Shown here in pieces: positions 1 through 9,091 of a stretch of 64,000 bases of DNA; position 1 is the first letter of the stretch; the number at the start of each line of letters is the position of its first letter. The DNA is from Oscillospiraceae bacterium (GTDB lineage Bacteria; Bacillota; Clostridia; Oscillospirales; Ruminococcaceae). The DNA lies in contig JAFYSU010000054.1 of assembly GCA_017559185.1 (NCBI GenBank), positions 41,756-105,755 on the forward strand, given 5' to 3'. The notes under the pieces were generated by a model. The model searched no databases, had not been told where the DNA came from, and saw only the letters and a program-made list of their open reading frames with translations. The position numbers were made by a program, and so were the translations under genes.

Positions 1-297
1 AACTTCATTTAATGCACGCCGTGCAATAGTATCTGAATCAAATTTGCAATTCAATTTAGTCATTTGACAAACTTTCAAGTCCCATCCAGCACCAATAAAT
101 TCTTTAAGACTTGTTTTAATGATTTGAATGTCCTTTTCTTCCATATTTAAATTAAAATGTACAACCTCATCATCCCCAACTACAACTCCATAGTGCCAAA
201 TAGGAACTTTTGATATAAGGGTAAATACACTTTTAATTTTGATAATTTCACCTTTTTTATATTTTCCTATATTATTCTTTTTTACATCTATATACAC
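1..297 (-). CDS. LRAT/NC-domain-like protein (5' part only; gene runs off the window)
   Basis: The frame is open from a GTG at 297 to the window edge, about 99 residues, with no stop. The peptide has a basic N-terminus, then HYGVVVGDDEVVHF, followed by a Ser-Asp-x-x-x-Ala-Arg-Arg-Ala stretch near the cut end. In the LRAT/NC family (NlpC/P60 superfamily, thiol acyltransferases or hydrolases) a His in a HxG...GDG-like strand is followed by an arm leading to the catalytic NC-E-H-F box, so the expected catalytic Cys lies outside the window. The start was chosen because AAAGGG lies 8 nt upstream; an in-frame stop precedes a second possible GTG at 330. Codon use is more AT-rich than in serS, so it may be an acquired gene. 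Family placement is inferred from the partial motif. Confidence 0.55.
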   Translation of the reverse strand, partial: MYIDVKKNNIGKYKKGEIIKIKSVFTLISKVPIWHYGVVVGDDEVVHFNLNMEEKDIQIIKTSLKEFIGAGWDLKVCQMTKLNCKFDSDTIARRALNEV

Positions 298-385
298 TAT
301 ATATTCCCTTTCAGCAATTACATCTATCACTTAAAGTGCCATCTCTAATGCAAATTAAACCTACACTACCGTTATTTTGCACACA

Positions 386-417
386 AAGGGAATGTTTCAC
401 ATGAAACATTCCCTTTG
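386..417. promoter_or_regulatory. parS: 32-bp palindrome containing a parS-like site (393-408)
   Basis: The core TGTTTCACATGAAACA differs by one central base from the parS consensus TGTTTCACGTGAAACA bound by Spo0J/ParB. Here it is extended by 8 matching bases on each side (AAAGGGAA/TTCCCTTT), giving 15-bp arms. It sits just downstream of the serS stop, so it could fold as a transcript-end hairpin as well as act as a ParB site. No clear U-tract follows on the minus strand. Confidence 0.7.
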
Positions 418-429
418 ACTTTTAATTCA

Positions 430-1704
430 TTATTTAATAACTTCTACGCCGCCCATGTATGGCACAAGTGCTTTTGGAACTGTAACGCTTCCGTCATCGT
501 TCTGGTAGTTTTCAAGAATAGCGGCAACAGTTCTGCCTACTGCCAAGCCGGAACCGTTAAGGGTGTGAACCAGCTGTGGTTTGTCTTTCTGGTCAAGTTT
601 GTAGCGAATAGATGCGCGTCTTGCCTGGAAGTCTTCAAAGTCGGAGCAGCTGGAAATTTCAACATAGCGGTTGTAGGAAGGCATCCAAACTTCAATATCG
701 TAAGTTTTTGCACTGGAGAACCCAAGGTCGCCTGCGCACAATGCAACTACACGATATGGCAGACCAAGCTGCTGCAGGCAGTACTCTGCATCTGCGGTGA
801 GTTTTTCAAGTTCAGCGTAGGATTCTTCCGGTTTTGTAAATTTAACAAGCTCAACCTTGTTAAACTGATGCTGACGAATAAGACCACGACCGTCACGGCC
901 TGCTGCACCCGCTTCTGCACGGAAGCAAGCAGAATATGCACAGTAGGAAATTGGCAGCTGTTTGCCGTCCATAACCTCTTCACGGTGCATATTTGTTACA
1001 GGAACTTCTGCGGTTGGAATGAGGAAGTATTCCTGCCCTTCCAGTTTAAACATATCTTCAGCAAATTTAGGAAGCTGACCTGTACCTGTCATGGATGCTC
1101 TGTTTGCAATGTATGGAGGCAGAATTTCGGTATATCCACGGCTTGCATGGGTATCCATAAAGAAGTTGATAACTGCTCTTTCCAGACGAGCACCCAAACC
1201 ACGATAGAAATGGAAACGAGCACCTGTTACCTTACCTGCTGTTTCAGGGTCAAGAATACCAAGGTCTTTACCAATATCCCAGTGTGCTTTTGGTTCGTAT
1301 GGGAATTTGGTTGGCTCGCTGAAGCGACGAACTTCAATGTTTTCACTGTCATCAGCACCTGCAGGTACGGATTCGTGCGGAATGTTAGGAATCATAAGCA
1401 CAAGCTCACGCTGTTTTGCTTCCAGCTCGGAAATGATTGCGTCATCCTGCTTGATTTCCTCAGCCAGCTTTTTCATTTCTTCCATAATAGCAGTGGTATC
1501 TTCCCCGTTTTTCTTCATTGCAGGGATTTTTTTACTTACTGCATTCTGCTGTGCTTTAAGTCCATCATTTTTGGTGGAAATCTGACGGCGTTTTTCGTCG
1601 ATTGCAATTATTTCGTCAACAATTGCATCCATATCTTTATTTCTTTTTTTCATTGCTGCTTTTACCAAATCGGGATTGGTACGAATAAGTTTAATATCCA
1701 ACAT
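430..1704 (-). CDS. serS: Serine--tRNA ligase
   Basis: This 424-residue protein charges tRNA-Ser (and tRNA-Sec where present) with serine in the cytoplasm. Residues 1-100 form the expected N-terminal coiled-coil arm that grips the long variable arm of tRNA-Ser. The class II catalytic core follows, with motif 2 around [15 protein letters not shown] and motif 3 around [10 protein letters not shown] near the C-terminus. Length is normal for bacterial SerS. It lies 53 nt after parB on the same strand and may be co-transcribed with parAB. No T-box signature is visible upstream. The long opposite-strand frame over this gene is a shadow. Confidence 0.97.
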   Translation of the reverse strand: MLDIKLIRTNPDLVKAAMKKRNKDMDAIVDEIIAIDEKRRQISTKNDGLKAQQNAVSKKIPAMKKNGEDTTAIMEEMKKLAEEIKQDDAIISELEAKQRELVLMIPNIPHESVPAGADDSENIEVRRFSEPTKFPYEPKAHWDIGKDLGILDPETAGKVTGARFHFYRGLGARLERAVINFFMDTHASRGYTEILPPYIANRASMTGTGQLPKFAEDMFKLEGQEYFLIPTAEVPVTNMHREEVMDGKQLPISYCAYSACFRAEAGAAGRDGRGLIRQHQFNKVELVKFTKPEESYAELEKLTADAEYCLQQLGLPYRVVALCAGDLGFSSAKTYDIEVWMPSYNRYVEISSCSDFEDFQARRASIRYKLDQKDKPQLVHTLNGSGLAVGRTVAAILENYQNDDGSVTVPKALVPYMGGVEVIK

Positions 1705-1757
1705 AATATTTTTCCTCCGTTTATATTAAATATTTTTATTTACTTAAATTAAAAGCA

Positions 1758-2633
1758 TTAAGCCTTGCTTAACCTTTCGGCAATGTCGCTGAGTTCTTCT
1801 TTACTATAGAATGTGATTTCTATTTTACCTGTGTTGGTTTTTGAGTCGGCTGTAATTTTTATTTTTTTACCCAGCTCGTTCTGTAAAGCTAATTCCATTT
1901 CTTTAAAGAAGCTTTCACCGCCGAATACTTCTTTGGAGCTATCGTCCTCAGATGTATCGTTGGCCTTTTTTGCCTTTTTAGACATCTGCTCCAAATCACG
2001 AACCGAAAGCTTACCCTGTGCCGCAAGCTTTGCTGCACTTACCATAGCTTCGTTATCGGTAAAGGCAAGCAATGCTCTTGCATGCCCTGCCGAAAGCTCG
2101 CCCGAAACCACCAAAGGCTGAATTTCCTCGGGCAGGTTGAGCAAACGCAGTGCATTTGCCACCGCTGGACGAGATTTACCCAGTTTTTTTGCAACCTGTT
2201 CCTGTGTCAGCGAGTAGCTTTCCATTAAGTTGCGATAACCCATTGCTTCTTCCATTGGGTTTAGGTCTTCACGCTGCAGGTTTTCAATAAGAGCTATTGC
2301 CATAACCTGCTCATCGTCCAGTTCGCTTATTACTACGGGAACTTCGGTCAAGCCTGCCATGCGGCTGGCACGCCATCTGCGTTCACCTGCAACAAGCTGA
2401 TATCCTCCGCCTGCCATTGGTCTAACCAAAAGCGGCTGTATTACACCATGCTCGCGAATTGAATCGGCAAGCTCGGACAACGCTTCTTCGTCAAAATGTT
2501 TTCGTGGCTGGTCGCTGTTTGGTTCTATTTCACTCAAACGCAATGTCGAGGTTCCGGCATCGGCTGTTTCGTTGTCGGCAAAAAGTGCATCAAGACCTTT
2601 TCCCAACCCGCCGCGTTTTATTTTTGCTGCCAT
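1758..2633 (-). CDS. parB: Chromosome partitioning protein ParB (Spo0J)
   Basis: The 291-residue protein is a CTP-dependent clamp that loads at parS sites, spreads on DNA and recruits SMC. Visible are the N-terminal ParB/Srx CTPase domain with GERRWRA and ENLQRED boxes (about residues 35-125), then the helix-turn-helix with LGKSRPAVANALRLLNLP and SAGHARALL, then a C-terminal dimerisation segment. At the four positions reported to separate ParB from Noc specificity it reads Arg, Ala, Asn, Gly; the Arg and Gly match ParB type. It lies 15 nt after parA, in one operon. Four parS-like sites are nearby. Confidence 0.96.
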   Translation of the reverse strand: MAAKIKRGGLGKGLDALFADNETADAGTSTLRLSEIEPNSDQPRKHFDEEALSELADSIREHGVIQPLLVRPMAGGGYQLVAGERRWRASRMAGLTEVPVVISELDDEQVMAIALIENLQREDLNPMEEAMGYRNLMESYSLTQEQVAKKLGKSRPAVANALRLLNLPEEIQPLVVSGELSAGHARALLAFTDNEAMVSAAKLAAQGKLSVRDLEQMSKKAKKANDTSEDDSSKEVFGGESFFKEMELALQNELGKKIKITADSKTNTGKIEITFYSKEELSDIAERLSKA

Positions 2634-2648
2634 TGGATTTCCCCTTCC

Positions 2649-3413
2649 TTATTTATTATTAACTATCACTTCTTCGGCAAGCTGTTCGTACGCTTTCGAG
2701 CCTTTTGAAGAACGGTCAAAATACAGTATTGGCTGACCAAAGCTTGGTGCTTCCGACAAACGCACATTTCGCGGTATTGATGTTGCAAAAACTTTTCCGG
2801 GGAAGTATTTTTTTACCTCCTCCACTACCTGAACCGTAAGGTTCAAGCGTGCGTCAAACATTGTAAGCAGTACACCTTCTATTTGAATTGCAGGATTGTA
2901 CAAACGCTTAACCTGTTTTACCGTTGCAATAAGCTGCGACAATCCCTCCAGCGCGTAGTATTCGCACTGTATTGGAATAAGCAAGGAATCGCAGCAGGAA
3001 AGTGCATTAAGTGTTATAAGCCCCAATGACGGCGGACAGTCAATTATTATGAAATCATATTCTCGTTTAAGCGGAAGCAGACCTTTTCTTAAACGCATGG
3101 TTCTTTCGGAAAGGTCTACCAGTTCAATTTCCGCACCTGCAAGGTTCATGTTGCAGGGAAGCAGGTCAACATTTTTAAACTCGGTGCGTATTAAAATGCT
3201 TTCTGCTCTGCATCCATCAATAAGCAAGTTATATGTGGATTGTGTTATTTGTTTTTTGTTAACTCCCAGTCCACTGGTAGCATTCCCCTGTGGGTCTACA
3301 TCTACCAACAAAACTTTTTTACCAAACGCACCCAACGCAGCCGAAAGGTTAATTGATGTTGTTGTTTTACCAACTCCACCTTTCTGGTTGGTTACAGCAA
3401 TAATTTTGCCCAT
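2649..3413 (-). CDS. parA: Chromosome partitioning ATPase ParA (Soj)
   Basis: The 254-residue protein is a MinD/ParA-family ATPase that cooperates with ParB in origin segregation and, in Bacillus, modulates DnaA. The deviant Walker A motif KGGVGKTT lies at residues 11-18. A switch I region (DVDPQGNAT) and Walker B-like IIIDCPPSLG are also clear. Length matches Soj. Two parS-like palindromes lie 33-86 nt upstream of the start codon (3446-3461 and 3484-3499), so ParB binding could repress or insulate this promoter; that is inference. It heads the parA-parB(-serS) unit. Confidence 0.96.
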   Translation of the reverse strand: MGKIIAVTNQKGGVGKTTTSINLSAALGAFGKKVLLVDVDPQGNATSGLGVNKKQITQSTYNLLIDGCRAESILIRTEFKNVDLLPCNMNLAGAEIELVDLSERTMRLRKGLLPLKREYDFIIIDCPPSLGLITLNALSCCDSLLIPIQCEYYALEGLSQLIATVKQVKRLYNPAIQIEGVLLTMFDARLNLTVQVVEEVKKYFPGKVFATSIPRNVRLSEAPSFGQPILYFDRSSKGSKAYEQLAEEVIVNNK

Positions 3414-3445
3414 TAGTTTGCTCCTCTTTACATTATGCTTTAAAA

Positions 3446-3461
3446 AGTTTCACATGAAACA
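3446..3461. promoter_or_regulatory. parS: parS-like site in the parA leader
   Basis: The 16-mer AGTTTCACATGAAACA has the same asymmetric centre as the other three sites in the window and differs from the parS consensus at the first base and one central base. It lies 33 nt upstream of the parA start. Confidence 0.7.
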
Positions 3462-3483
3462 TTTTTCGGCAAGATTTTGTTAT

Positions 3484-3499
3484 TGTTTCACATGAAACT
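3484..3499. promoter_or_regulatory. parS: parS-like site upstream of parA
   Basis: The 16-mer TGTTTCACATGAAACT lies 22 bp from the previous site. A further half-site (TGTTTCACGG) follows near 3554. Paired sites in front of parA suggest nucleation plus autoregulation. Confidence 0.7.
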
Positions 3500-3630
3500 T
3501 ATTTTGTAAAAGCTGTCGGGCAAACACCCGATAGCACCTTTTAATTATTAAATTGTTTCACGGTTAAATTATAACACACTATTCCCGCTATTTAAAGCAC
3601 CCTATCCTTGTTTTGTGTCGAAGTGTCCCG

Positions 3631-3678
3631 AAAAAAGCAAGAACCGACAAGGAGTTTTGTCCTCCCTGTCGGTTCTTG
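3631..3678 (-). terminator. Rho-independent terminator after noc
   Basis: The perfect 12-bp arms CAAGAACCGACA (3638-3649) and TGTCGGTTCTTG (3667-3678) are followed on the minus strand by a U-run (complement of 3631-3636). It sits 48 nt past the noc stop. Confidence 0.85.
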
Positions 3679-3725
3679 TGGTGGTTTTGGTCAAATTCTA
3701 TGTCGAATGTAAAAGTAAAATGCAT

Positions 3726-4559
3726 TTATCCAAGCAGCTTTTCCTGCGGTTTATTTTGCTTTACAGCTGTGGATTTAGGAATAACTATTGTATACACCAG
3801 TGAATTTTCGTTTTCATTCTTGGTAGATACTGCCGCAATACCTGCTTTGTTCATAACATCAACCGCATGCTGTATTGTATTTGTAAAAATACGAATATCC
3901 TTTACAAGCCATGCAACCTTGCGTTTAGGCTTGTCCTTTTGCGCAAGCTGCATTTCAATGTAGTTTTCGGTTTGCGACACATTAAGCGAATTTTTTGCAA
4001 TATATTCAATCATCTGTTCGCATTTTGGGTGGTCTGCTGCTTTAAGCAGTGCGCGCGCCTGCCGTTCATTAAAACCATACCGTAAAATTTTTTCCATTAT
4101 TTCAGGAGGAAATTTCAACAGGCGTATTTTATTTGCAACAGTTGATTGATTTTTCCCAAGCTGCTCGGCAAGCTGCTGCTGGCTTATTCCCTGCTGCTCC
4201 ATCAACGCACGGTATGACAACGCTTCTTCAAAAAAATTAAGATTTTGCCGTTGGATGTTTTCCAACAATGCGTAAACCCCGCTTTGCTTTTCGTCCGCCT
4301 TTTTTATAATTGCAGGAATTCGCTCTCTGCCTAAATGTTTAAATGCACGCAGCCGTCTTTCACCTGCAATAAGCTCGTAGCCATCTGAGGTTTGCCTTAC
4401 CAATACAGGCTGAAGAAGTCCATTTTTGTTTATGCTTTGCGCAAGCTGCTCAATGCTGTCGGTGTCAAATACTTTTCGGGGTTGATTAGGATTTACCGTT
4501 ATTTTATTTATCTTTATTTCAACAATTTTAGTATTGTCTCGCAATTCAAAAAATCCCAT
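3726..4559 (-). CDS. noc: Nucleoid occlusion protein Noc (ParB paralogue)
   Basis: The 277-residue ParB-family CTPase has GERRLRA and ENIQRQN boxes. Its recognition helix reads GKNQSTVANKIRLLKFP and is followed by NERQARALL. At the positions reported to define Noc specificity it carries Gln, Lys, Lys and Arg rather than the ParB residues. The C-terminal segment (KDIRIFTNTI... ending YTIVIPK) aligns with Bacillus Noc. In Bacillus, Noc binds NBS sites, attaches to the membrane through an N-terminal amphipathic helix and blocks Z-ring assembly over DNA; here the N-terminus (MGFFEL) is short. The start at 4559 follows GGAGG by 8 nt; an ATG at 4574 overlaps that ribosome site. No clear NBS was seen nearby. 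Confidence 0.9.
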   Translation of the reverse strand: MGFFELRDNTKIVEIKINKITVNPNQPRKVFDTDSIEQLAQSINKNGLLQPVLVRQTSDGYELIAGERRLRAFKHLGRERIPAIIKKADEKQSGVYALLENIQRQNLNFFEEALSYRALMEQQGISQQQLAEQLGKNQSTVANKIRLLKFPPEIMEKILRYGFNERQARALLKAADHPKCEQMIEYIAKNSLNVSQTENYIEMQLAQKDKPKRKVAWLVKDIRIFTNTIQHAVDVMNKAGIAAVSTKNENENSLVYTIVIPKSTAVKQNKPQEKLLG

Positions 4560-4590
4560 AATCAAATCCTCCATAACACCAAAGAATTAA

Positions 4591-4606
4591 TGTTTCATGT
4601 GAAACA
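4591..4606. promoter_or_regulatory. parS: parS-like site upstream of noc
   Basis: TGTTTCATGTGAAACA is the exact reverse complement of the site at 393-408. It lies 31 nt upstream of the noc start, so it could couple noc expression to ParB or Noc binding (inference). Confidence 0.7.
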
Positions 4607-4741
4607 TTGGTTAATACAATTCCTTTTTATGCCTTGCATACTATATTAAAATGTTCATTGCTTATTTGATTGGATTTCATCCAACAGTGTGTGGCATGGC
4701 TTTCGTTAGATTAAAGCGTCCGCCATGCCTTACTGTTTTGA

Positions 4742-4809
4742 AGAAAGAAAAAACCAGATAAACCATTTTCACAAAGGCGGCGAACCCTTGGTTTCCCTGG
4801 TTTATCTGG
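4742..4809 (-). terminator. Terminator of the mnmG-rsmG unit
   Basis: Perfect 12-bp arms (CCAGATAAACCA at 4754-4765 and TGGTTTATCTGG at 4798-4809) enclose a 32-nt loop. The minus-strand product ends in a U-rich run, the complement of 4742-4753. It lies 77 nt past the rsmG stop. Confidence 0.75.
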
Positions 4810-4885
4810 AGTTTATCACAATTATTCCTATTTTTCCAGAAAATGTCATCGCACATTTCCCATATAATCGCACGAAAGCGACATA

Positions 4886-5599
4886 TTAAAGCGGCGATTT
4901 TGTCATTTTGCTTGGTGTTCTGGGGTAAAGCGGCGGAGTTTGCGAAATTTTTCTTATAACAACAATGGAACGCGAGTTATCCATTGGCAGTTCAAACTTC
5001 TTAACAGCCTCTACTTTTCCGCCAAGTTTTTTTATTGCATTTGCAGCTTCGTCAAGTTCTGTTTCAATCTCATAACCTTTCAATGCAGCAAACACACCAC
5101 CCACCTTTACAAAAGGCAGGCAGTATTCGCTAAGTTCTCGAAGATGCGCAACTGCTCGTGCGGTTGCAAGGTCGTATTTTTCACGATGCTGCTTTTGACG
5201 GCTTACCTCTTCTGCTCTGCCGTGAATGTAGTCTATACCGCCAAGCGCCAACGCTTCACCAACCGCCTGCAAAAAAACAATTCTTTTATTAAGGCTGTCA
5301 AGCATGGTCAGCTTCATATCGGGACGGCATATTTTGCAAGGAAGACTTGGAAAACCTGCTCCGCACCCAACATCAATCATTCTTGCATTCTGTGCAAGGT
5401 CTGTTCCTTTAAGCAGGAGTATACTGTCCAAAAAGTGCTTTACTTCTATTTCGTGCGGCTCGGTAATACCTGTTAAGTTCATTCGGGTATTCCAATCAAC
5501 CAGCATTTCGGCATATTGGTCAAGGCGGTCAAGCTGAACATCATCGGCAGCTATTTCGTACTCAGCCAGAATGTCCGCCATTCTTTTTTTATCAATCAT
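4886..5599 (-). CDS. rsmG: 16S rRNA (guanine527-N7)-methyltransferase RsmG
   Basis: The 237-residue SAM-dependent enzyme methylates G527 in the 530 loop of 16S rRNA; its loss gives low-level streptomycin resistance in other bacteria. The SAM-binding motif DVGCGAGFPSLP is around residues 76-87, and a downstream TARAVAHLREL segment is typical of the family. The start overlaps the end of mnmG by 8 nt, so the two are translationally coupled. A strong terminator follows. Confidence 0.95.
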   Translation of the reverse strand: MIDKKRMADILAEYEIAADDVQLDRLDQYAEMLVDWNTRMNLTGITEPHEIEVKHFLDSILLLKGTDLAQNARMIDVGCGAGFPSLPCKICRPDMKLTMLDSLNKRIVFLQAVGEALALGGIDYIHGRAEEVSRQKQHREKYDLATARAVAHLRELSEYCLPFVKVGGVFAALKGYEIETELDEAANAIKKLGGKVEAVKKFELPMDNSRSIVVIRKISQTPPLYPRTPSKMTKSPL

Positions 5600-7499
5600 T
5601 ATTTTTTTCTCCCTGTCGTGCCTGCATTTGTCTGCGCTGTTCCAACCATATTACCAAAACCGAAACATCGGCAGGGCTTACACCTGAAATTCGCGAAGCC
5701 TGACCAAGATTAAGCGGTCTTACACGATTAAGCTTTTCAATTGCTTCCAAGCACAAGCCGCGTATTTCACCGTAATCCATATCCTGCGGCAGAGCACAGC
5801 TTTCCAATCGGCGCATCTGCTCAACCTGTGCCATCTGCTTGTCGATGTAGCCTGCGTATTTTATTTCGATTTCCGCTTCCATTATAACTTCTGTAGAAAG
5901 CTGCGGAGATTGCTCGTCAAAAGGTGCTATGTCCTTCCATGTAAGCTGCGGTCTTCTTATTAAATCTGCCAGACGGCAGCCGCTTGTAATTGCCGATGTC
6001 CCCTTTTCCTCAAGCATACGGTTAAGTTCGTCCGACGGACGAATGGATGTGGTTTTAAGGCGGTGGATTTCATCTTCAATTTGTTTTTGCTTTTCAAGGA
6101 ACTCGTCATATCTTTTCTGAGATATAAGTCCCAGTTTATATCCCAACGGGGTCAAACGCTTGTCGGCATTGTCCTGACGCAGCAGCAAGCGGTATTCGCT
6201 TCGTGAGGTCATCATTCTGTAAGGGTCGTTACAGCCTTTGGTAACAAGGTCATCAATAAGAGTTCCAATGTAACTGGAAGCACGGTCCAGCACAAATGGT
6301 TCTTTACCCTGTACACGGTGTGCTGCATTTATTCCTGCAATAAGCCCCTGTGCAGCAGCTTCCTCGTAACCGGAAGTACCATTAAACTGTCCTGCACCGT
6401 ACAGATTTTTAACACTCATAAATTCCAGTGTAGGCAAAAGGTCAAGCGGGTCAATGCAGTCATACTCAATAGCGTAAGCGTTGCGCATTATTTCGATATT
6501 TTCAAAGCCTTTAATGGAACGGTATATTTGCAGCTGAACATCCAACGGCAGCGAAGAGCTAAGACCTTGCAGATATACCTCCTGTGTGTCCAGACCCATA
6601 GGTTCTACAAAGGTTTGGTGTCTTTCCTTATCGGAAAAACGAACCACTTTGTCCTCGATACTTGGGCAGTAGCGTGGGCCTACCCCCTCAATCGCACCAC
6701 CGTAAAGAGGAGAACGATGCAGGTTATCCATTATTATTTTGTGGGTATTTGCATTTGTGTAGGTCATGTAGCACGAAACCTGATTTTTCAGCTCACCCTT
6801 GGTTTCAAATGAAAACGGAATGATTTCATCATCACCTGTCTGCTCCTCCAACTGGGAAAAATCAATACTTGCTTTTTTGGCACGAGCAGGTGTTCCTGTT
6901 TTAAAGCGTCTTAGCGGAATACCAAGTCTTTGAATTGCAGCCGAAAGCTTGTCCGCAGAATGCAAACCGTCAGGACCGCTTGAGTAAGCGTACTCGCCTA
7001 CATATATCATACCTTTAAGGAATGTACCCGAACAAATAATTACTGTTTTGCAGTCGTAGCGGGCACCCAAGTGGGTTACAACCCCTGTAACGGTTCCGTT
7101 TCCGTCGTCAAGCAGGTCAACTATTTCTGCCTGAACCACCTGCAAGCCGTCCTGATGCTCCAAACGGTGTTTCATTTCCAGCTGATACTTCCAACGGTCA
7201 GCCTGAACACGCAGGCTGTGTACCGCAGGGCCTCGGCTAAGGTTGAGCATACGGCTTTGAATAAATGCCGCATCTGCCGCTTTGCCCATTTCACCGCCGA
7301 GAGCATCAATCTCACGAACCAAATGCCCTTTTGCAGTTCCGCCAATCGATGGATTACATGGCATATTGCCTATTGCATCCAACGACATTGTAAAAATTAT
7401 AGTTTTACAGCCAAGTCGTGCTGCTGCAAGCGCTGCCTCAATACCGGCATGTCCTGCACCAATAACAGCCACATCACAGCTATCCATTAAATAACTCAA
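5592..7499 (-). CDS. mnmG: tRNA uridine-5-carboxymethylaminomethyl modification enzyme MnmG
   Basis: The 635-residue FAD protein works with MnmE to install the cmnm5 group at U34 of tRNAs decoding split boxes. The Rossmann motif GAGHAGIEAAL opens the protein. The GTPARAKKASIDF region, the conserved CPSIEDKVVRF segment and a C-terminal helical MnmE-binding region follow. The start is TTG at 7499, chosen because AAGGAAG lies 7 nt before it; an ATG at 7487 is too far from that site. It follows mnmE after 221 nt and is coupled to rsmG. Confidence 0.96.
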   Translation of the reverse strand: MSYLMDSCDVAVIGAGHAGIEAALAAARLGCKTIIFTMSLDAIGNMPCNPSIGGTAKGHLVREIDALGGEMGKAADAAFIQSRMLNLSRGPAVHSLRVQADRWKYQLEMKHRLEHQDGLQVVQAEIVDLLDDGNGTVTGVVTHLGARYDCKTVIICSGTFLKGMIYVGEYAYSSGPDGLHSADKLSAAIQRLGIPLRRFKTGTPARAKKASIDFSQLEEQTGDDEIIPFSFETKGELKNQVSCYMTYTNANTHKIIMDNLHRSPLYGGAIEGVGPRYCPSIEDKVVRFSDKERHQTFVEPMGLDTQEVYLQGLSSSLPLDVQLQIYRSIKGFENIEIMRNAYAIEYDCIDPLDLLPTLEFMSVKNLYGAGQFNGTSGYEEAAAQGLIAGINAAHRVQGKEPFVLDRASSYIGTLIDDLVTKGCNDPYRMMTSRSEYRLLLRQDNADKRLTPLGYKLGLISQKRYDEFLEKQKQIEDEIHRLKTTSIRPSDELNRMLEEKGTSAITSGCRLADLIRRPQLTWKDIAPFDEQSPQLSTEVIMEAEIEIKYAGYIDKQMAQVEQMRRLESCALPQDMDYGEIRGLCLEAIEKLNRVRPLNLGQASRISGVSPADVSVLVIWLEQRRQMQARQGEKNND

Positions 7500-7720
7500 A
7501 AACTATCTTCCTTCCAAAAATCTAAGAACTTTTTATTTCAACCTACTACAAACACTTTCATTAACAAATCGCACATTCCCTCAGCAAAATTACAGTTTGT
7601 CAATTTTGTTCATCGTTTCCAATTACAAACAGTCTATTATAATATCATATATACTAAATGTTACTAAAATTACATGCAGTAATTCTTTCAATAACAAACA
7701 CTGTTATTATTGAAAATCTA

Positions 7721-9091
7721 TTATTTGCCAACACAAAAACGCGAGAACACCTGTTCAACAACCGCTGCCGAAGCATTTTCACCGGTAAGCTCGCAAAGAT
7801 GTGCAACTGCATCATCTATGCAAACATTAACCGCATCAAGTGTCATCATTCCGTTTAATGCAGATATAGCTTCCTCCACAGCTGTTTTGGCAAGTGCTGC
7901 CTGATTGCGCTGACGCTCGTTTACAACAACATCTGCCGAAAGGTCCAAGTCATTAAGACCAAGTGCCTGCTCCACAAGATGCGAAAGTTCTTCCACACCT
8001 TCTTTATTTGCAGCGGAAACTTCGGCAACAAACTGAAGCTGTTCTTTAAGGTACGCTGTGTCCAGCTTTCTTTCCAAATCGGATTTATTTATAACCGCTA
8101 CACATGGACGGCCTTTAATGCTGTTTATCAGCTCCATGTCCTCATCATCAAGCGGTGACGAGCTATCAAACACTGCAATAACAAGGTAGCTGTCCTCCAT
8201 ACGGCGGCGTGCAAGCTGTACCCCCGCCTGCTCCACCACATCTGCTGTTTCACGCAGACCTGCGGTATCGGCAAGGTTAAGAACAATGTTGCCAAGCGAA
8301 ACGGTATCCTCCACAACATCGCGTGTAGTGCCCGCAATTGGAGTTACAATGCTTTTTTCCCTGCCCGAAAGCAAATTCATAAGTGTGGATTTACCAACAT
8401 TCGGCTTTCCTACTATAACAGTGGAAACACCGCTGCGGTAAAGGCTGCCCTTGTCGTAGTCATTCAGCAGCTTTGTAAGAGTTCTTTCAGCATCCTGCAA
8501 ACCTTCAAGCAAGCTGCCGTCGTCAAGCTCGGGCAGGTCTTCTTCCGGATAATCCGCCCACGCAGCCAAATTTGCCGAAAGGGATATAAGCTGTCGCTTA
8601 ATGCTGTCTATCTTTGCAAAGGTGTGTCCCTCTCTTGCACTGAGTGCCGCTTTTAATGCCTGAGCATTATTCGAGTTAATTATATCGACTACCGCTTCGG
8701 CGCTGGTAAGGTCAAGCTTGCCGTTTACAAACGCCCTTTTGGTAAATTCCCCCGGTGCTGCCGCTGCTGCACCGTTAGCCAAACAAGCACGCAGCACACG
8801 CTGTACAATGTAAATACCGCCATGGCAGCTAAGCTCTACAACATCTTCGCCTGTGTAGCTTTTTGGTCCATTGTAAACGGTAGCAATACCGTCATCAATA
8901 AGACCGTCGCTATCGTACATTTTTCCGTATATTGCCGAAAATCCCGGAACATTCTGCACCGTACGCTCGCCCACGGGAGCAAACACTTTAGATGCAATTT
9001 CTTTTGCTTTATCACCCGACAAACGCACAATACCTATACCGCCTGCCGCCAGCGGAGTGGATACGGCAGCAATGGTAGTTCCCTGAATCAT
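7721..9091 (-). CDS. mnmE: tRNA modification GTPase MnmE
   Basis: The 456-residue enzyme is the GTPase partner of MnmG. It has the N-terminal tetrahydrofolate-binding domain (residues 1-120), a helical domain interrupted by a G domain with G1 motif GKPNVGKST (about 230) and DTAGLRET, and the diagnostic C-terminal FCVGK, whose Cys is needed for modification. In many Firmicutes khpB lies directly upstream; here khpB is 30 kb away and mnmE begins its own transcript, divergent from a lipoprotein gene. Confidence 0.96.
   Translation of the reverse strand: MIQGTTIAAVSTPLAAGGIGIVRLSGDKAKEIASKVFAPVGERTVQNVPGFSAIYGKMYDSDGLIDDGIATVYNGPKSYTGEDVVELSCHGGIYIVQRVLRACLANGAAAAAPGEFTKRAFVNGKLDLTSAEAVVDIINSNNAQALKAALSAREGHTFAKIDSIKRQLISLSANLAAWADYPEEDLPELDDGSLLEGLQDAERTLTKLLNDYDKGSLYRSGVSTVIVGKPNVGKSTLMNLLSGREKSIVTPIAGTTRDVVEDTVSLGNIVLNLADTAGLRETADVVEQAGVQLARRRMEDSYLVIAVFDSSSPLDDEDMELINSIKGRPCVAVINKSDLERKLDTAYLKEQLQFVAEVSAANKEGVEELSHLVEQALGLNDLDLSADVVVNERQRNQAALAKTAVEEAISALNGMMTLDAVNVCIDDAVAHLCELTGENASAAVVEQVFSRFCVGK

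Noticed and set aside
415..1752. 445-codon frame on the plus strand over serS
   Set aside because: It is the exact antisense of a well-supported gene, is rich in Cys and Phe, and has no ribosome site or family similarity.
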